The notes: generated from the sequence alone by a model not told the origin. A stretch of 64,000 nt of DNA from Phaeocystidibacter marisrubri (GCF_008933165.1 NZ_WBVQ01000001.1:310001-374000), one strand, 5' to 3'. Counted from the first letter of the stretch, positions 51,145 to 61,311 are shown. Translations and numbers: made by a program.

Positions 51145-53280
51145 TTACTTCTTGTCGTCGCCTTCTGGCTTCGGAAGCAATGCTTTACGCGACAATTTCA
51201 TCTTGCCCTTCTCGTCCATGGCTAGCAATTTTACTTTAACACGATCTCCTTCTTTGAACACTTTGCTCACATCTTCGATGCGCTTGTGATCAATTTCAGA
51301 TACGTGGAGCAAGCCCTGGGTGTTGTGACCGATTTCGATGAATGCGCCAAATGCTTGGATGCCTTTAACAACGCCTTCGTATGTTTCGCCAATCGTAGGA
51401 ACGAATGCGATTTCTTTGATGCGCTTAATAGCAAAGTCCATACCTTCTTGGTCAACACCTGAAATCTCAACGATGCCTTTGTCGCCATCTTCTTCGATAG
51501 AGATCGTAGTTCCAGTTTCTGCTTGGAGAGCCTGAATTACTTTTCCACCTGGTCCGATAACGGCACCGATAAAGCTCTTAGGAATCTCTACTACAACAAT
51601 CTTAGGTGCATTTGGTTTCAACTGAGTACGAGGCTCGCTGATTGATTTAGTCATTTCACCCATGATGTGAAGACGTCCTTCACGAGCTTGAGCAAGTGCT
51701 TCTTTCATCACTTGCGCGCTAATACCAGTAATCTTGAGGTCCATCTGACATGCAGTGATACCGTCGCGAGTACCTGTAACTTTAAAGTCCATATCTCCCA
51801 AGTGATCTTCATCACCCAAGATATCCGATAGGATCTGATACTTCCCTGTTTCTTTGTCGGTGATCAATCCCATGGCAATACCTGAAACGGGCTTGCGGAT
51901 AGGAATACCAGCGTCCATCAGTGCAAGAGTTCCTGCACAAACCGTTGCCATAGAAGACGAACCGTTTGATTCAAGAATTTCAGAAACGATGCGGATGGTG
52001 TACGGAGAGTCTGCAGGAATTACAGCCTTCAATGCGCGTTGAGCCAAGTTACCGTGGCCAATTTCACGACGGCTAGTTCCGCGGATAGGACGAGCTTCAC
52101 CCGTTGAGAACGGAGGGAAGTTATAGTGAAGGTAGAATTTCTCGTGTCCAGTGTAAGTCGCGTTGTCAATCTTGTTCACGTCAAGGCTAGTACCCAATGT
52201 TACCGTAGTAAGGGATTGTGTTTCACCACGTGTGAAGATAGCAGAACCGTGACCACCTGGAAGGTAATCTACCTCTGTCCAAATTGGACGAATTTCTGAA
52301 GTTTTACGACCGTCAAGGCGAACTCCTTTGTCCAATAAACAATTGCGAACAGCGTGGTATTCAGCCTCGTGGAAGTATGTTTTAGCAAGACCGAGCTTTT
52401 CAGCGAGTTCTTCCTCAGACCAATCTGAAATGTACTCTTCGAAGATGGCCTTAAAGGCTGCCGAGCGCTCGTGCTTGTTCGGATTGCCTTCTGAAGCAAC
52501 CGCATAGCACTTGTCGTATGTAGCCTTCATCACTGTTTCGCGCAACTCTTCATCGTGCGTTTCGTGACTGTATTCTCTTTTGGTAGCAGTAGATGGAACC
52601 TGAGCTGCAAGCGCTTCTTGCGCTTCACATTGCTCGATAATTGCCTTGTGAGCAACTTCGATAGCTTGAAGCATTTCCTCTTCGCTCACTTCATCCATTT
52701 CACCCTCAACCATCACGATGCTCTCTTTAGAACCACCGATCATCATATCGATATCAGCGCGGTCTTTGTCGGACGGGCTAGGGTTGATTACGAACTCACC
52801 GTCGATGCGTGCAACACGCACTTCACTGATTGGTCCGTTGAAAGGAATATCCGAAACAGAGATAGCCGCTGAAGCCGCCAAACCAGCCAATGCGTCTGGT
52901 GCAACCTCTGGATCAAATGAAATCAAACTGATGATTACCTGTGTGTCAGCGTGATAATCTTTAGGGAAAATCGGACGAAGAACGCGGTCTACCAATCGCA
53001 TGGTAAGGATTTCGTCATCAGATGGACGTCCTTCACGCTTGATAAAACCTCCCGGTACACGACCTGTTGCGGAGAACTTCTCGCGGTATTCTACGGTGAG
53101 TGGAAGGAAATCCACTCCATCTTTAGCTTCTTTGCTAGACACAACGGTGGCAAGCAACATAGTGCCGCCCATTTTCACAACTACAGAACCGTCAGCTTGG
53201 CGAGCCAATTTGCCAGTTTCAATAGTGATAGTGCGTCCGTCAGCGAGTTTGATCTCTTGCGTTATGGGAGTAGGAATCAT
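51145..53280 (-). CDS. pnp: Polyribonucleotide nucleotidyltransferase
   Basis: The 711-residue phosphorolytic 3'-5' exoribonuclease has the full layout. Two RNase PH domains (first starting [20 protein letters not shown]; second with [40 protein letters not shown] and the catalytic [20 protein letters not shown]) flank a helical linker. Then come KH ([20 protein letters not shown]) and S1 ([20 protein letters not shown]) RNA-binding domains. It is a trimer that helps degrade mRNA. It follows rpsO, as in E. coli; the intergenic hairpin may be a processing or control site for pnp. Confidence 0.97.
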   Translation of the reverse strand: MIPTPITQEIKLADGRTITIETGKLARQADGSVVVKMGGTMLLATVVSSKEAKDGVDFLPLTVEYREKFSATGRVPGGFIKREGRPSDDEILTMRLVDRVLRPIFPKDYHADTQVIISLISFDPEVAPDALAGLAASAAISVSDIPFNGPISEVRVARIDGEFVINPSPSDKDRADIDMMIGGSKESIVMVEGEMDEVSEEEMLQAIEVAHKAIIEQCEAQEALAAQVPSTATKREYSHETHDEELRETVMKATYDKCYAVASEGNPNKHERSAAFKAIFEEYISDWSEEELAEKLGLAKTYFHEAEYHAVRNCLLDKGVRLDGRKTSEIRPIWTEVDYLPGGHGSAIFTRGETQSLTTVTLGTSLDVNKIDNATYTGHEKFYLHYNFPPFSTGEARPIRGTSRREIGHGNLAQRALKAVIPADSPYTIRIVSEILESNGSSSMATVCAGTLALMDAGIPIRKPVSGIAMGLITDKETGKYQILSDILGDEDHLGDMDFKVTGTRDGITACQMDLKITGISAQVMKEALAQAREGRLHIMGEMTKSISEPRTQLKPNAPKIVVVEIPKSFIGAVIGPGGKVIQALQAETGTTISIEEDGDKGIVEISGVDQEGMDFAIKRIKEIAFVPTIGETYEGVVKGIQAFGAFIEIGHNTQGLLHVSEIDHKRIEDVSKVFKEGDRVKVKLLAMDEKGKMKLSRKALLPKPEGDDKK

Positions 53281-53321
53281 GAATTCGATTCAGTTACAAT
53301 TAGAAACAATATTATACGCGA

Positions 53322-53346
53322 AAAGGCAATTCATTGAATTGCCTTT
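53322..53346 (-). terminator. rpsO-pnp intergenic hairpin
   Basis: AAAGGCAATTC (53322-53332) and GAATTGCCTTT (53336-53346) form a perfect 11-bp stem around ATT, followed on the minus strand by a short T run. It may be a leaky terminator or an RNase III-type processing site between rpsO and pnp. Confidence 0.6.
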
Positions 53347-53365
53347 CTCGCTAGTCGATTTGATC

Positions 53366-53635
53366 TTATTTACGTAGACCAAGCTTTTCGATGATTGCGC
53401 GGTAACGCTCGATATCATTTTTGTAAAGGTAGTTAAGCAATTTACGACGCTTACCCACCAATGCTACCAATGAACGCTCGGTGTTAAAATCTTTTCTGTT
53501 TTTCTTCAAGTGCTCAGTAAGGTGAGCAATTCTGAAAGTAAACAATGCGATCTGACCTTCTGCTGATCCTGTGTCATTAGCACCTGTTCCGTGCTCTGCG
53601 AAGATCTCAGCCTTCTTTTCTGAAGATAAATACAT
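53366..53635 (-). CDS. rpsO: 30S ribosomal protein S15
   Basis: The 89-residue protein is complete: the start MYLSSEKKAEIFAEHGTGAN, the rRNA-contact block DTGSAEGQIALFTFRIAHLT and the RRKLLNYLYKNDIERYRAII end are all family marks. S15 binds 16S rRNA helices early in assembly of the small subunit, and in many bacteria binds its own leader to stop translation. The leader here is about 50 bases. Upstream of pnp on the same strand, 85 bases apart. Confidence 0.97.
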   Translation of the reverse strand: MYLSSEKKAEIFAEHGTGANDTGSAEGQIALFTFRIAHLTEHLKKNRKDFNTERSLVALVGKRRKLLNYLYKNDIERYRAIIEKLGLRK

Positions 53636-53684
53636 TCCTAAATCGTATTAGATGTTATTGATGTACTTGTATTAAACAAGGCTG

Positions 53685-53692
53685 CAAAGATA
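53685..53692 (-). promoter_or_regulatory. -7 element of rpsO
   Basis: TATCTTTG matches TAnnTTTG exactly and lies 49 bases before the rpsO ATG. No TTG sits at the normal distance. The longer leader than in neighbouring genes leaves room for S15 autoregulation. Confidence 0.5.
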
Positions 53693-53719
53693 GCAAAATC
53701 TTTAATGCCTAGCTTGTTG

Positions 53720-54568
53720 TTATGATTTTTGTGACATTCTCAAGAACTGACTCATTTTGTGCTTGAGTTTTTTGCGTTCGGTTACGAAGTCTAAGAAACC
53801 ATGTTCAAGCAAGAATTCAGAGGTTTGGAATCCCTCTGGAAGGTCTTTACCGATGGTTTCTTTTACAACACGTGGTCCCGCAAAACCAATCAAGGCACCT
53901 GGCTCAGCGATATTGATGTCTCCCAACATGGCAAAACTAGCCGTAACTCCACCCGTGGTTGGATCGGTTAGCAATGAAATGTAGGGCAATCCCGCTTTGT
54001 CGAGTAAGGTGAGTTTAGCAGAAGTCTTGGCCATCTGCATCAAAGAGAATGCAGCTTCCATCATACGAGCCCCTCCGGACTTGCTAATCATGATGAATGC
54101 TTGATTGTTCTTCAATGCGTGATCTATAGCGCGAGCAATCTTTTCACCTACTACAGATCCCATCGAGCCTCCGATGAAGCGGAAGTTCATGGCTGCAATC
54201 GTTACTGGAATGCCGTCCATTTCGCCGTAACCCGTGGTTACCGCATCTTTCAATCCAGATTTCTTCTTGCCTTGTTCAAGTCTGTCAACGTACTTCTTGG
54301 TATCGCTAAATTCTAATGGATCCACCGATGTCATGTTGGCATCGAGTTCAGTCCATTTTCCATTGTCAAACAAGAAGCTAAAGTATTCAGCTGCGTCAAT
54401 TTTGTCGTGGTAACCACAGTTTCCACATACCCAAAGATGCTGCTGATGCTCTTCTACCGAGACAATTACCTTACACTTTGGACACTTATGCCATAGACCT
54501 TCCGGGGTTTCCTTCTTGTCTTCCGTGCTTGTGGTAATTCCCTCTTTATCTCTTTTAAACCAACCCAT
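53720..54568 (-). CDS. accD: Acetyl-CoA carboxylase carboxyltransferase subunit beta
   Basis: The 282-residue subunit works with AccA to move the carboxyl group from biotin to acetyl-CoA, making malonyl-CoA for fatty acid synthesis. The N-terminal zinc ribbon is [18 protein letters not shown] and further [10 protein letters not shown] (four Cys near residues 29-51). The crotonase-fold core has [60 protein letters not shown] and [20 protein letters not shown]. It follows the class I aldolase gene by 19 bases, so the two are probably co-transcribed. accA is not in the window. Confidence 0.97.
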   Translation of the reverse strand: MGWFKRDKEGITTSTEDKKETPEGLWHKCPKCKVIVSVEEHQQHLWVCGNCGYHDKIDAAEYFSFLFDNGKWTELDANMTSVDPLEFSDTKKYVDRLEQGKKKSGLKDAVTTGYGEMDGIPVTIAAMNFRFIGGSMGSVVGEKIARAIDHALKNNQAFIMISKSGGARMMEAAFSLMQMAKTSAKLTLLDKAGLPYISLLTDPTTGGVTASFAMLGDINIAEPGALIGFAGPRVVKETIGKDLPEGFQTSEFLLEHGFLDFVTERKKLKHKMSQFLRMSQKS

Positions 54569-54587
54569 ACGGTGTTGTTTTATTCGA

Positions 54588-55646
54588 TTATGCGATAGTG
54601 ATTTCGTCGCTCAAGTAAACGTCCTGTACCGTGTTGAGAAGCTCAACACCTTCTTTCATTGGACGTTGGAATGCTTTACGACCAAGGATCAATCCTTGAC
54701 CACCGGCTCTTTTGTTGATTACAGCAGTAGAAACGGCTTCTGCCAAATCACTGTCACCCGCTGATGCACCACCTGAGTTAATCAAGCCAATACGTCCCAT
54801 GTAACAGTTAGCCACTTGGTAACGCGTCAAGTCAATTGGGTGATCGCTGCTCAATTCAGAATACACCTTAGGGTGAGTTTTTCCGAAATTGATATTGGTA
54901 TATCCTCCGTTGTTGGTAGGAAGTTTTTGTTTGATGATATCGGCTTGAATCGTTACACCCAAGTGATTCGCCTGGGCAGTCAAGTCAGCTGCAGTATGGT
55001 AATCTACTCCATCTTTCTTGAAGCCCGGGTTACGTGTGTAGCACCAAAGGATGGTAGCCATACCCAACTCGTGAGCGCGCTCAAATGCCTCAGCAACTTC
55101 TAAAAGTTGACGACGAGATTCTTCTGCACCGAAATATACGGTTGCACCCACAGCAACAGCTCCCATGTTCCAAGCGTCTTCAACGCTGCCATACATTGTT
55201 TGATCGTACTGAGCAGGATGTGAAAGGAACTCGTTGTGGTTGATCTTAACTACGAATGGAATCTTGTGTGCGTATTTTCTAGAAACAGAAGCCAATACAC
55301 CAAAGGTGGAAGCTACTGCGTTACATTCCGCCTCAATCGCCAACTTAACGATGTTTTCAGGATCGAAATAGATTGGGTTTGGAGCGAAAGATGCACCCGC
55401 ACTGTGTTCAATGCCTTGGTCAACAGGAAGGATGCTCAAGTAACCTGAGTTTGCTAGGCGGCCGTTTCCGTAGAGTGTTTCAAGACTTCTCAATACAGGA
55501 ATACTGCGGTTGGTGTCTCTAAACATGCGATCTACAAAGTCTCCTCCAGGAAGGTGAATTTGATCTTTCGAAATAGTCTTACTCTCGTGCTCCAACAAAT
55601 AGCTGGCGTCTTTACCCAGAAGCTCCTGGATTTTAGCGTATGACAT
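54588..55646 (-). CDS. fbaB: Class I fructose-bisphosphate aldolase (DhnA/FbaB type)
   Basis: The 352-residue aldolase of the archaeal/DhnA class I type makes or splits fructose 1,6-bisphosphate through a lysine Schiff base. Family parts seen are [34 protein letters not shown] (likely Schiff-base region as VKINHNE), [33 protein letters not shown] and [20 protein letters not shown]. It lies upstream of accD on the same strand. TAATTTTG (55693-55700, minus strand) is an exact -7 box about 46 bases before the ATG, without a clear TTG. Together with fbp it serves gluconeogenesis or glycolysis. Confidence 0.94.
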   Translation of the reverse strand: MSYAKIQELLGKDASYLLEHESKTISKDQIHLPGGDFVDRMFRDTNRSIPVLRSLETLYGNGRLANSGYLSILPVDQGIEHSAGASFAPNPIYFDPENIVKLAIEAECNAVASTFGVLASVSRKYAHKIPFVVKINHNEFLSHPAQYDQTMYGSVEDAWNMGAVAVGATVYFGAEESRRQLLEVAEAFERAHELGMATILWCYTRNPGFKKDGVDYHTAADLTAQANHLGVTIQADIIKQKLPTNNGGYTNINFGKTHPKVYSELSSDHPIDLTRYQVANCYMGRIGLINSGGASAGDSDLAEAVSTAVINKRAGGQGLILGRKAFQRPMKEGVELLNTVQDVYLSDEITIA

Positions 55647-55806
55647 AGGATAATTTGTTTAGTCGATTTTCAATTTCCCGTAGGATAGATGGCAAAATTA
55701 GAACTTTTTACCCGGTGGAGAAAGGCCTAATCTGTGTTCGCTTAATCTTTCGAGTTCAAGTGGCCTAAAGTAGTAAGTTTAGCCGAATCGAGAGAGAAGA
55801 GGCTAA

Positions 55807-58107
55807 TTAAAAAGGATAGCCCAGTGCGAAGTTGAAGGTAACGGTTCTCCATTGAAGTCCGTCCAACACATATTGTCGCCCTTCGGGCTCCGTTGGGTCC
55901 CAGACTTTTATCCCCCCGTCTAATCGCAGTTGGAAGAAGCCGAAGTCATAGCGCAAACCTAGCCCCGTACCCACCGCACTCTGACGAATAAAGGTCTTGT
56001 AATTGAATTTCATGGTTTCAATCACATCGTCGGGAATACCTGGGATATCGCTGCTTCTGTAATCACGGTTGAACAACCATACATTACCGATGTCCACGAA
56101 GCATGCACCGTTTAGGTTACCGATAAGTTTGAACCGCTGCTCGAGGTTAATCATCAGTTTTACGGGAGCTACGGCGGCATAATTGGCCGTGTCGTAAACA
56201 ACATTGGGTAGCCCTCCCGGACCTAATCGATAGGCGATCCACCCACGGATATCTTGTGAACCACCCGCCAGATAGTTTTTCTCGAAAGGTGGAAGGAATG
56301 GAGAGTTTCCGTAGTTGTAGGTCACCCCAGCAAAGGCACGGGTTACAAATAGGGAGTTGAGCCCCGTGCGCAAGTAGTGACGATAATCCAAATCAGCGCG
56401 AATGTACTGTGCGTAGGGAACGTCCATGAGCATACCCTGGCCGGTTTCAGGATCTTTGGTAAAACCAGTGAGGCGATCCGCAACCCAGAGCGCATTACCC
56501 GAACCTTCAAAGGAACCTCGTAAAAAGTGTCGGCTAATAGCATTGGGACGATCAAATGGAGCGTAGGTGTAGGTGATTCGCTGGGCCAAAATCAAGTTGT
56601 CTTGAAATCCCGTTTTAAAGAATAGGGAGTTGATGTACTGATCGTCGGCGTCGAGTAGGTTCACATAGTTGAAGTCCAAAACCGCCCACTGCCAAGTCTT
56701 TTCATCGCTCTCTTTCCATTGGTAGCTCATGCCGACTTTCCAAATTCGGCGTTGAAATTCAATACGGGTTTGTTGACTATAGGAGGTGTTGATGCGTGTG
56801 GTGGGACGCATCCGCTTCGGGAATCTCTCTTGGAACCGAAGTGGAATGAGAAATCTTGAAAAAGTAATCCCTGTCTCTGCACCCAGTTCGTAGGTGTTGA
56901 AGAGGTTGTTGTCTTCAGCCTGACTGTAATTCACCTGAGCTTGAATACCTCCTTTGAGACTCAAATCAAATATTTCTCCCGCTCCAAACAGGTTTCGGTT
57001 GAGGAGTGTGATATTTCCCGCAATGCCATAGTTTCCTGAGGTGTTGGTTCCTTCCATCTGGGCAGTAAAGGAACGTTTTGGAAGGGGTGTTAGTCGGACG
57101 TATGCATCAATTACGTTGGTGTCCGTGCGAAGGTTGAATTCAATTTCAGAGGCTCCAAAGACACCCAAGGAACTCAAGTGCGTGTAACTGTTTTTCACCG
57201 AAGTAGCGTTGTAGGTATCACCATTCTTGAAGTGTATGGCTCGGGTAATCAAATGAGGGTGATAGGTCTCCTCTTCTCGGATGAGGAAATCGTAGCCTTT
57301 GTAAATAATGGTGTCGTTATACGTTGCCTTAGGCTGGAGGTAGTTAAAATCGTAATCGATGTAGACTTCTCCGATTGTATACAGCTGATGAGGAACAGTG
57401 TAGGTGCTATCTTCTGTTCGGATGGGCCTATCCATGATTTCCACGATCACCTTCACTTGTTGATTGCCCATGGTCGTGTCGGCGGTGTAGCTAATCCAAT
57501 CTTTGCTGAATCCGTAGAAGCCGTTGTTTCGAAAATATGTGGCAATTCTCGCTCGCTCTTCTTCAAGTTTTCCCTCGTCGTAAGGATCGCCAGGAGAAAT
57601 GATGCGATTGACAGTATCTCGCATGGTGAGTCCTACAATGGCTTCGCTGGGAATCACATACTCGAAATCAGAGATGTGGTACTGAGGGCCAAGATGAACG
57701 TTGTAGATCACTTCAGCATCTCGGTCGGAAGAGTCGCGGACGATCTCATAGGAAACCACGTTGTAGAAATATCCCTTGCTAAAATAGTAGTATCCAAGCT
57801 GTGTTTGGGTACGCTGTACAAGCGACAAGTTCAGGACGGTAGGTGGAGTACCTCGATCGGATACCCATCGGCTAAAGCCCTTTTCCTTATTGGGGTTTCC
57901 CCAAGTGTAAATCCAGTTTTCTCCAGTAGGAGCAGGCTTCTGCTTGATGATGTTATAAACGTTGTCTGGAGCATCCTTTCCGTCTACTTCGATGGTGTTT
58001 TTATCTAGCCGGTATTCGCCTTCAGGCATCCATTTGCCTAAATTGCACGCACCAAGCGAGAGAAACAGGACCAACAGTCCAAAGTATCGAAGCAGAGTTT
58101 TTATCAT
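55807..58107 (-). CDS. tamL: Lipid-anchored Omp85/BamA-superfamily protein, TamL
   Basis: The 766-residue protein starts with a lipoprotein signal, MIKTLLRYFGLLVLFLSLGA, followed by the lipidated Cys of ACNLGKWMPEGE. POTRA-like domains fill about residues 60-390 (for example AEVIYNVHLGPQYHISDFEY). A C-terminal barrel follows with the family block RGWIAYRLGPGGLPN (near 610), ending VTFNFALGYPF with a terminal Phe. A lipid-anchored TamA homologue called TamL replaces TamA in Bacteroidota; it works with TamB in outer-membrane assembly. No tamB gene is in the window, and it stands alone. The ATG is 9 bases after an exact promoter box. Confidence 0.9.
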   Translation of the reverse strand: MIKTLLRYFGLLVLFLSLGACNLGKWMPEGEYRLDKNTIEVDGKDAPDNVYNIIKQKPAPTGENWIYTWGNPNKEKGFSRWVSDRGTPPTVLNLSLVQRTQTQLGYYYFSKGYFYNVVSYEIVRDSSDRDAEVIYNVHLGPQYHISDFEYVIPSEAIVGLTMRDTVNRIISPGDPYDEGKLEEERARIATYFRNNGFYGFSKDWISYTADTTMGNQQVKVIVEIMDRPIRTEDSTYTVPHQLYTIGEVYIDYDFNYLQPKATYNDTIIYKGYDFLIREEETYHPHLITRAIHFKNGDTYNATSVKNSYTHLSSLGVFGASEIEFNLRTDTNVIDAYVRLTPLPKRSFTAQMEGTNTSGNYGIAGNITLLNRNLFGAGEIFDLSLKGGIQAQVNYSQAEDNNLFNTYELGAETGITFSRFLIPLRFQERFPKRMRPTTRINTSYSQQTRIEFQRRIWKVGMSYQWKESDEKTWQWAVLDFNYVNLLDADDQYINSLFFKTGFQDNLILAQRITYTYAPFDRPNAISRHFLRGSFEGSGNALWVADRLTGFTKDPETGQGMLMDVPYAQYIRADLDYRHYLRTGLNSLFVTRAFAGVTYNYGNSPFLPPFEKNYLAGGSQDIRGWIAYRLGPGGLPNVVYDTANYAAVAPVKLMINLEQRFKLIGNLNGACFVDIGNVWLFNRDYRSSDIPGIPDDVIETMKFNYKTFIRQSAVGTGLGLRYDFGFFQLRLDGGIKVWDPTEPEGRQYVLDGLQWRTVTFNFALGYPF

Positions 58108-58116
58108 AGACGTCTA

Positions 58117-58148
58117 CAAAGTTAACCGGATCGAGCCGTGATCAGCAA
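58117..58148 (-). promoter_or_regulatory. tamL promoter
   Basis: TTG (58146-58148, minus strand), 21 bases, TAACTTTG (58117-58124) is an exact match, 9 bases before the tamL ATG. It overlaps the start codon of the divergent methyltransferase gene. Confidence 0.75.
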
Positions 58149-58872
58149 GAATGACACCAAACGAATTAACCAATTTCAACAAAAGAAATTTCGGTACAAA
58201 GAAGGGGTATTTATTGCTGAGACCCCTAAGGTAGTTGAGGAATTCTTAATTGCTGGCTTTGTGCGTAAATATTGGTTTGCCACAGATTCGTACGAAGTTC
58301 CCAAAGGAATTCAAGGGGAACCGGTACGCATTTCTCCTGCAGAAATGAAAGGGATAAGTCGGCTCGAAACCGCAAATACCGTATTGGCTGTGTTCGAAAT
58401 GCCCACCGTTGAATCGATTCAGATGGAGGGGAGAGTGCTCGCATTGGATGGGGTAAGAGATCCTGGAAATATGGGAACCATCATTCGGTTGGCAGATTGG
58501 TTTGGAATGGATGAAGTGTGGATATCTGAAGACTGTGTAGACATTTGGAATCCCAAAGTGGTACAATCGTCCATGGGATCCCTCGCTCGAGTTCGTCCCA
58601 AAATTTGTCATCTCCCAGATGCGGTTTCTACCTTTGTGAGTGAAGGAGGTAAAGCCTATGTAGCGGATATGGACGGGGAATCCCACTATTCCGTGAATTG
58701 GGCTTCCGATTGTGTTTTGATTATGGGGAATGAGGGAGTAGGGCCGAGTGACGAACTCGTTGAACTCTCTAAAAATGTGGTAAGTATCCCAAGATTTGGT
58801 GAGCATGGTCCTGAAAGTCTCAATGTGGCCATGGCTACCGGAATTCTCTTGGCAGAAATCAACCGACCTTAA
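58138..58872 (+). CDS. TrmH/SpoU-family RNA methyltransferase
   Basis: The frame opens with GTG (ISKNDTKRINQFQQKKFRYK), giving 244 residues. A substrate-binding domain of about 90 residues is followed by the SPOUT knot: VLALDGVRDPGNMGTIIRLA (motif 1), VLIMGNEGVGPSDELVEL (motif 2) and SLNVAMATGILLAE (motif 3). These proteins 2'-O-methylate ribose in rRNA or tRNA; the target cannot be told (rlmB- or yqxA-like branches look alike). It is divergent from tamL, and its last 14 bases overlap the end of the convergent DMT transporter gene. Confidence 0.92.
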   Translation: MISKNDTKRINQFQQKKFRYKEGVFIAETPKVVEEFLIAGFVRKYWFATDSYEVPKGIQGEPVRISPAEMKGISRLETANTVLAVFEMPTVESIQMEGRVLALDGVRDPGNMGTIIRLADWFGMDEVWISEDCVDIWNPKVVQSSMGSLARVRPKICHLPDAVSTFVSEGGKAYVADMDGESHYSVNWASDCVLIMGNEGVGPSDELVELSKNVVSIPRFGEHGPESLNVAMATGILLAEINRP

Positions 58873-59758
58873 TCTTCTTGGTCTTTCTCGGTTTAAAGAA
58901 TAGGTTGAGAAGAACCCCTGCGATCACAAGGCCAATTCCCAAAAGTGCCATGGGTTGATAGGCTACATGGAAGATGAAGAAATCGAATCCAAGTGCGAAT
59001 ACCACCCCCAAGTATTTCATCCCCGTTAGTCCGCTGATGGCACTCGATTGGAATGCTTTGGTCATATATACCTGAGCGATTTGCGTAAGAACGCCCATCA
59101 ATATCAATAATAACCATTCCCATCCTATGGGTTGTACCCAGTAGAAAATGCTCACTACTCCCATGATAGGTGTTGCGATTAAGGGAAAGTAGAATACCAC
59201 CACGACGGGATTGTCGGTGTGTTTTACCTTGCCAATCGCATTGTAGGCTAATCCCGCAAAAACCGCGCTCATCACGCCGAGTAGCAAGAACTTCAAATCT
59301 ACATCTTCGTTGAATCCTTTGATCATGGCGATTCCTGCAAAGGAGATCAGGAAGAACAACCATTGATAGGATTTTACTTTTTCACCGAGGAGCTGGGTGG
59401 CGAAAATTGCTGTGAAAATAGGGGAAAGGTATTGCAGCGTGATGGCTGTGGCGAGTGGAAGCTCCTGAAGTGTGTAAAAGAAGGTGGTGAGAGCAGTAAC
59501 TCCGAAGACTCCTCTGGCTATTAACCATTTTTTGTTGTTCCCGAATGGACTCAGGTTCCGACGCTTGATGAAATACAAGCTCAAGGTGAATGAAACCACA
59601 CTTCGGAAGAAGACCAATTCTGGAGCGGGTATGTTTCCCAAGAATTTCACAACCAAGTTCATGGCTGAGAAGCACACCACAGAAATGAGCATGAATACAA
59701 CCGCTCGACTCTTGTCTGTGCTTAAGAGTCGTTCTCGATGCCTAGCAAATGCATTCAT
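58859..59758 (-). CDS. DMT/EamA-family transporter
   Basis: The 299-residue membrane protein has ten predicted helices in two EamA repeats, the standard drug/metabolite transporter layout. Visible helices include VVFMLISVVCFSAMNLVVKF, a central SYQWLFFLISFAGIAMI, and PMALLGIGLVIAGVLLNLFF. The N-terminus is basic and the tail KPRKTKKIKVG is cytosolic. The substrate is unknown (the group includes amino-acid, sugar-nucleotide and drug exporters). It starts one base after the porT stop codon, so it is the last gene of the ubiE-porT run. Confidence 0.9.
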   Translation of the reverse strand: MNAFARHRERLLSTDKSRAVVFMLISVVCFSAMNLVVKFLGNIPAPELVFFRSVVSFTLSLYFIKRRNLSPFGNNKKWLIARGVFGVTALTTFFYTLQELPLATAITLQYLSPIFTAIFATQLLGEKVKSYQWLFFLISFAGIAMIKGFNEDVDLKFLLLGVMSAVFAGLAYNAIGKVKHTDNPVVVVFYFPLIATPIMGVVSIFYWVQPIGWEWLLLILMGVLTQIAQVYMTKAFQSSAISGLTGMKYLGVVFALGFDFFIFHVAYQPMALLGIGLVIAGVLLNLFFKPRKTKKIKVG

Positions 59759-59759
59759 C

Positions 59760-60458
59760 TTATTCGAAAGTGAGGCAGAAAAGTATTCCTCGGGTGCGGG
59801 TACTTTCTAGACCAGAAACAGGAACGGTTCCGTCTTGAACGGTGAGGTCATTCACCCCAAAAAATGCTTTGATCTGTGGAGAGAGTTTGAAGTACTCAAA
59901 GTAGATGTCCATTCCAACGCCGAAATCATAAGAAAGGTCGGATGACTTCAATTTGAAGATCAAATCGTCTTCTACTTTTTCTTTAGAGGCAAGGTCGAAT
60001 GAAAAAGTGATGCCCGTAAGAACGTACCATCTGTGGTTTTCAATTCGGTCAGATTTCAGTTTCAGTTCAAATGGAGCTTGAACGAGCGAGCTTTCAATCT
60101 TTCGTTCTTGGATCAATCTCTCCCCGCTGTATTTGTTCACCATGTCAAAGTAAAGCGTTCTCTCCGTATTCACGAATGAGGGAAGAAAACGAAAGTTGAG
60201 GTGGTGACCTAAGCGTAGATCCGAAACAATACCGATGCTGTAACCAGGACTCACTTCAGAGCGAACTCCGTAGAAGTCGGCTACTTGGGAAATGTCCTCC
60301 TTCATCCTCAATTGAAAGTCGTACATGTTGATACCTACATAGAAACCAAAGTGAATAGGTCTTTGGTCATACAAACGCAGGTTCCTTGACTGTCCCTTCG
60401 AAATGAGTGAAGAGGTGGCAAGAAGAAAAAGGAATATGTACTTAAAGTGTTTCAACAT
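59760..60458 (-). CDS. porT: PorT-family outer membrane protein of type IX secretion
   Basis: The 232-residue beta-barrel starts with a signal peptide, MLKHFKYIFLFLLATSSLIS, then NLRLYDQRPIHFGFYVGINM. The barrel strands (RLGHHLNFRFLPSFV, PFELKLKSDRIENHRWYVL, DFGVGMDIYFEYFKLSPQIK) match the PorT/SprT family, which is needed for type IX secretion and gliding in Porphyromonas and Flavobacterium. Position is supportive: it lies 24 bases after ubiE, an order seen in other Bacteroidota, and a T9SS cargo gene is in the same window. Other T9SS genes are not in view. Confidence 0.87.
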   Translation of the reverse strand: MLKHFKYIFLFLLATSSLISKGQSRNLRLYDQRPIHFGFYVGINMYDFQLRMKEDISQVADFYGVRSEVSPGYSIGIVSDLRLGHHLNFRFLPSFVNTERTLYFDMVNKYSGERLIQERKIESSLVQAPFELKLKSDRIENHRWYVLTGITFSFDLASKEKVEDDLIFKLKSSDLSYDFGVGMDIYFEYFKLSPQIKAFFGVNDLTVQDGTVPVSGLESTRTRGILFCLTFE

Positions 60459-60482
60459 GGGGAGAACGATGCTGAGAGCATC

Positions 60483-61208
60483 TTATTTTGTAGCCGTGTA
60501 AATTGTTGCTACGCCGAAGGTAACTTCTTTGGCAACTGGCTTTTTAAATCCGAGTTTATTCAAGATTTGAACAAAGCGATCTCCATAAGGGAAAGCATCT
60601 ACCGATTCAGGAAGATAGGTATATGCCGATTCGTCTTTACTCACCAATCTACCAATGGTAGGAAGGATGTACTTGAAGTAAAAGCGATATACTTGTTTAA
60701 AAGGGAAACCTGTTGGTTGAGAGAATTCTAACACTGCAATGGTTCCACCGGGCTTAACCACGCGGTGTATTTCGCTCAGTCCTTTTTCGAGGTTTTCAAA
60801 GTTGCGCACACCAAAGGCTACGGTAATAGCATCAAATGAATTGTCTTCAAAAGGTAGGTTTTCAGAATCTCCTTGTTGAAGGGAAATTTGAGAAGTAAGT
60901 CCTTTCTTTTCAATCTTTTCTTCTCCCACTTTCAACATGCCCGCAGAAAGATCCAAACCGGTAATTTGAGTGTTTGGAATTTTAGATAGGGCAATGGCGA
61001 GGTCACCTGTTCCTGTGGCTATATCCAATATGGTGCTTGGGTTTTTCGCCCCAATCATGCGTACTACTTTACGTCTCCATCCCTTGTCAATTCCCATAGA
61101 AAGGAAGTGATTGAGGAAATCGTAGCGTGCAGAAATGTTGTCGAACATCTCAGCTACTTGCTGCTTTTTAGATCCCTCCTTAGAGGCGTAAGGCTTTACT
61201 TCGGCCAT
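60483..61208 (-). CDS. ubiE: Demethylmenaquinone methyltransferase
   Basis: The start [20 protein letters not shown] is chosen; three extra upstream codons (MHT) are possible. The 241-residue SAM-dependent enzyme methylates demethylmenaquinone to menaquinone, the last step of menaquinone synthesis in this phylum. Motifs: [40 protein letters not shown] (SAM site), [20 protein letters not shown] and [21 protein letters not shown] -7 box TACCTTTG (61242-61249) lies 33 bases before the ATG, without a clear TTG. It starts the ubiE-porT-DMT run. Confidence 0.96.
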   Translation of the reverse strand: MAEVKPYASKEGSKKQQVAEMFDNISARYDFLNHFLSMGIDKGWRRKVVRMIGAKNPSTILDIATGTGDLAIALSKIPNTQITGLDLSAGMLKVGEEKIEKKGLTSQISLQQGDSENLPFEDNSFDAITVAFGVRNFENLEKGLSEIHRVVKPGGTIAVLEFSQPTGFPFKQVYRFYFKYILPTIGRLVSKDESAYTYLPESVDAFPYGDRFVQILNKLGFKKPVAKEVTFGVATIYTATK

Positions 61209-61311
61209 AGTGTGCAATTATTGCGTGTATGAAAACGGGTGCAAAGGTAGGTAAACGATTTAGCTTGAAGAAGGTTTACACTATCTACAGGAAAGATGTT
61301 GATCTTCTCCA

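Noticed and set aside
58246-58806. Minus-strand frame of 186 codons
   Set aside because: It is a shadow of the TrmH-family gene, rich in His, Ile and Pro with no motif.
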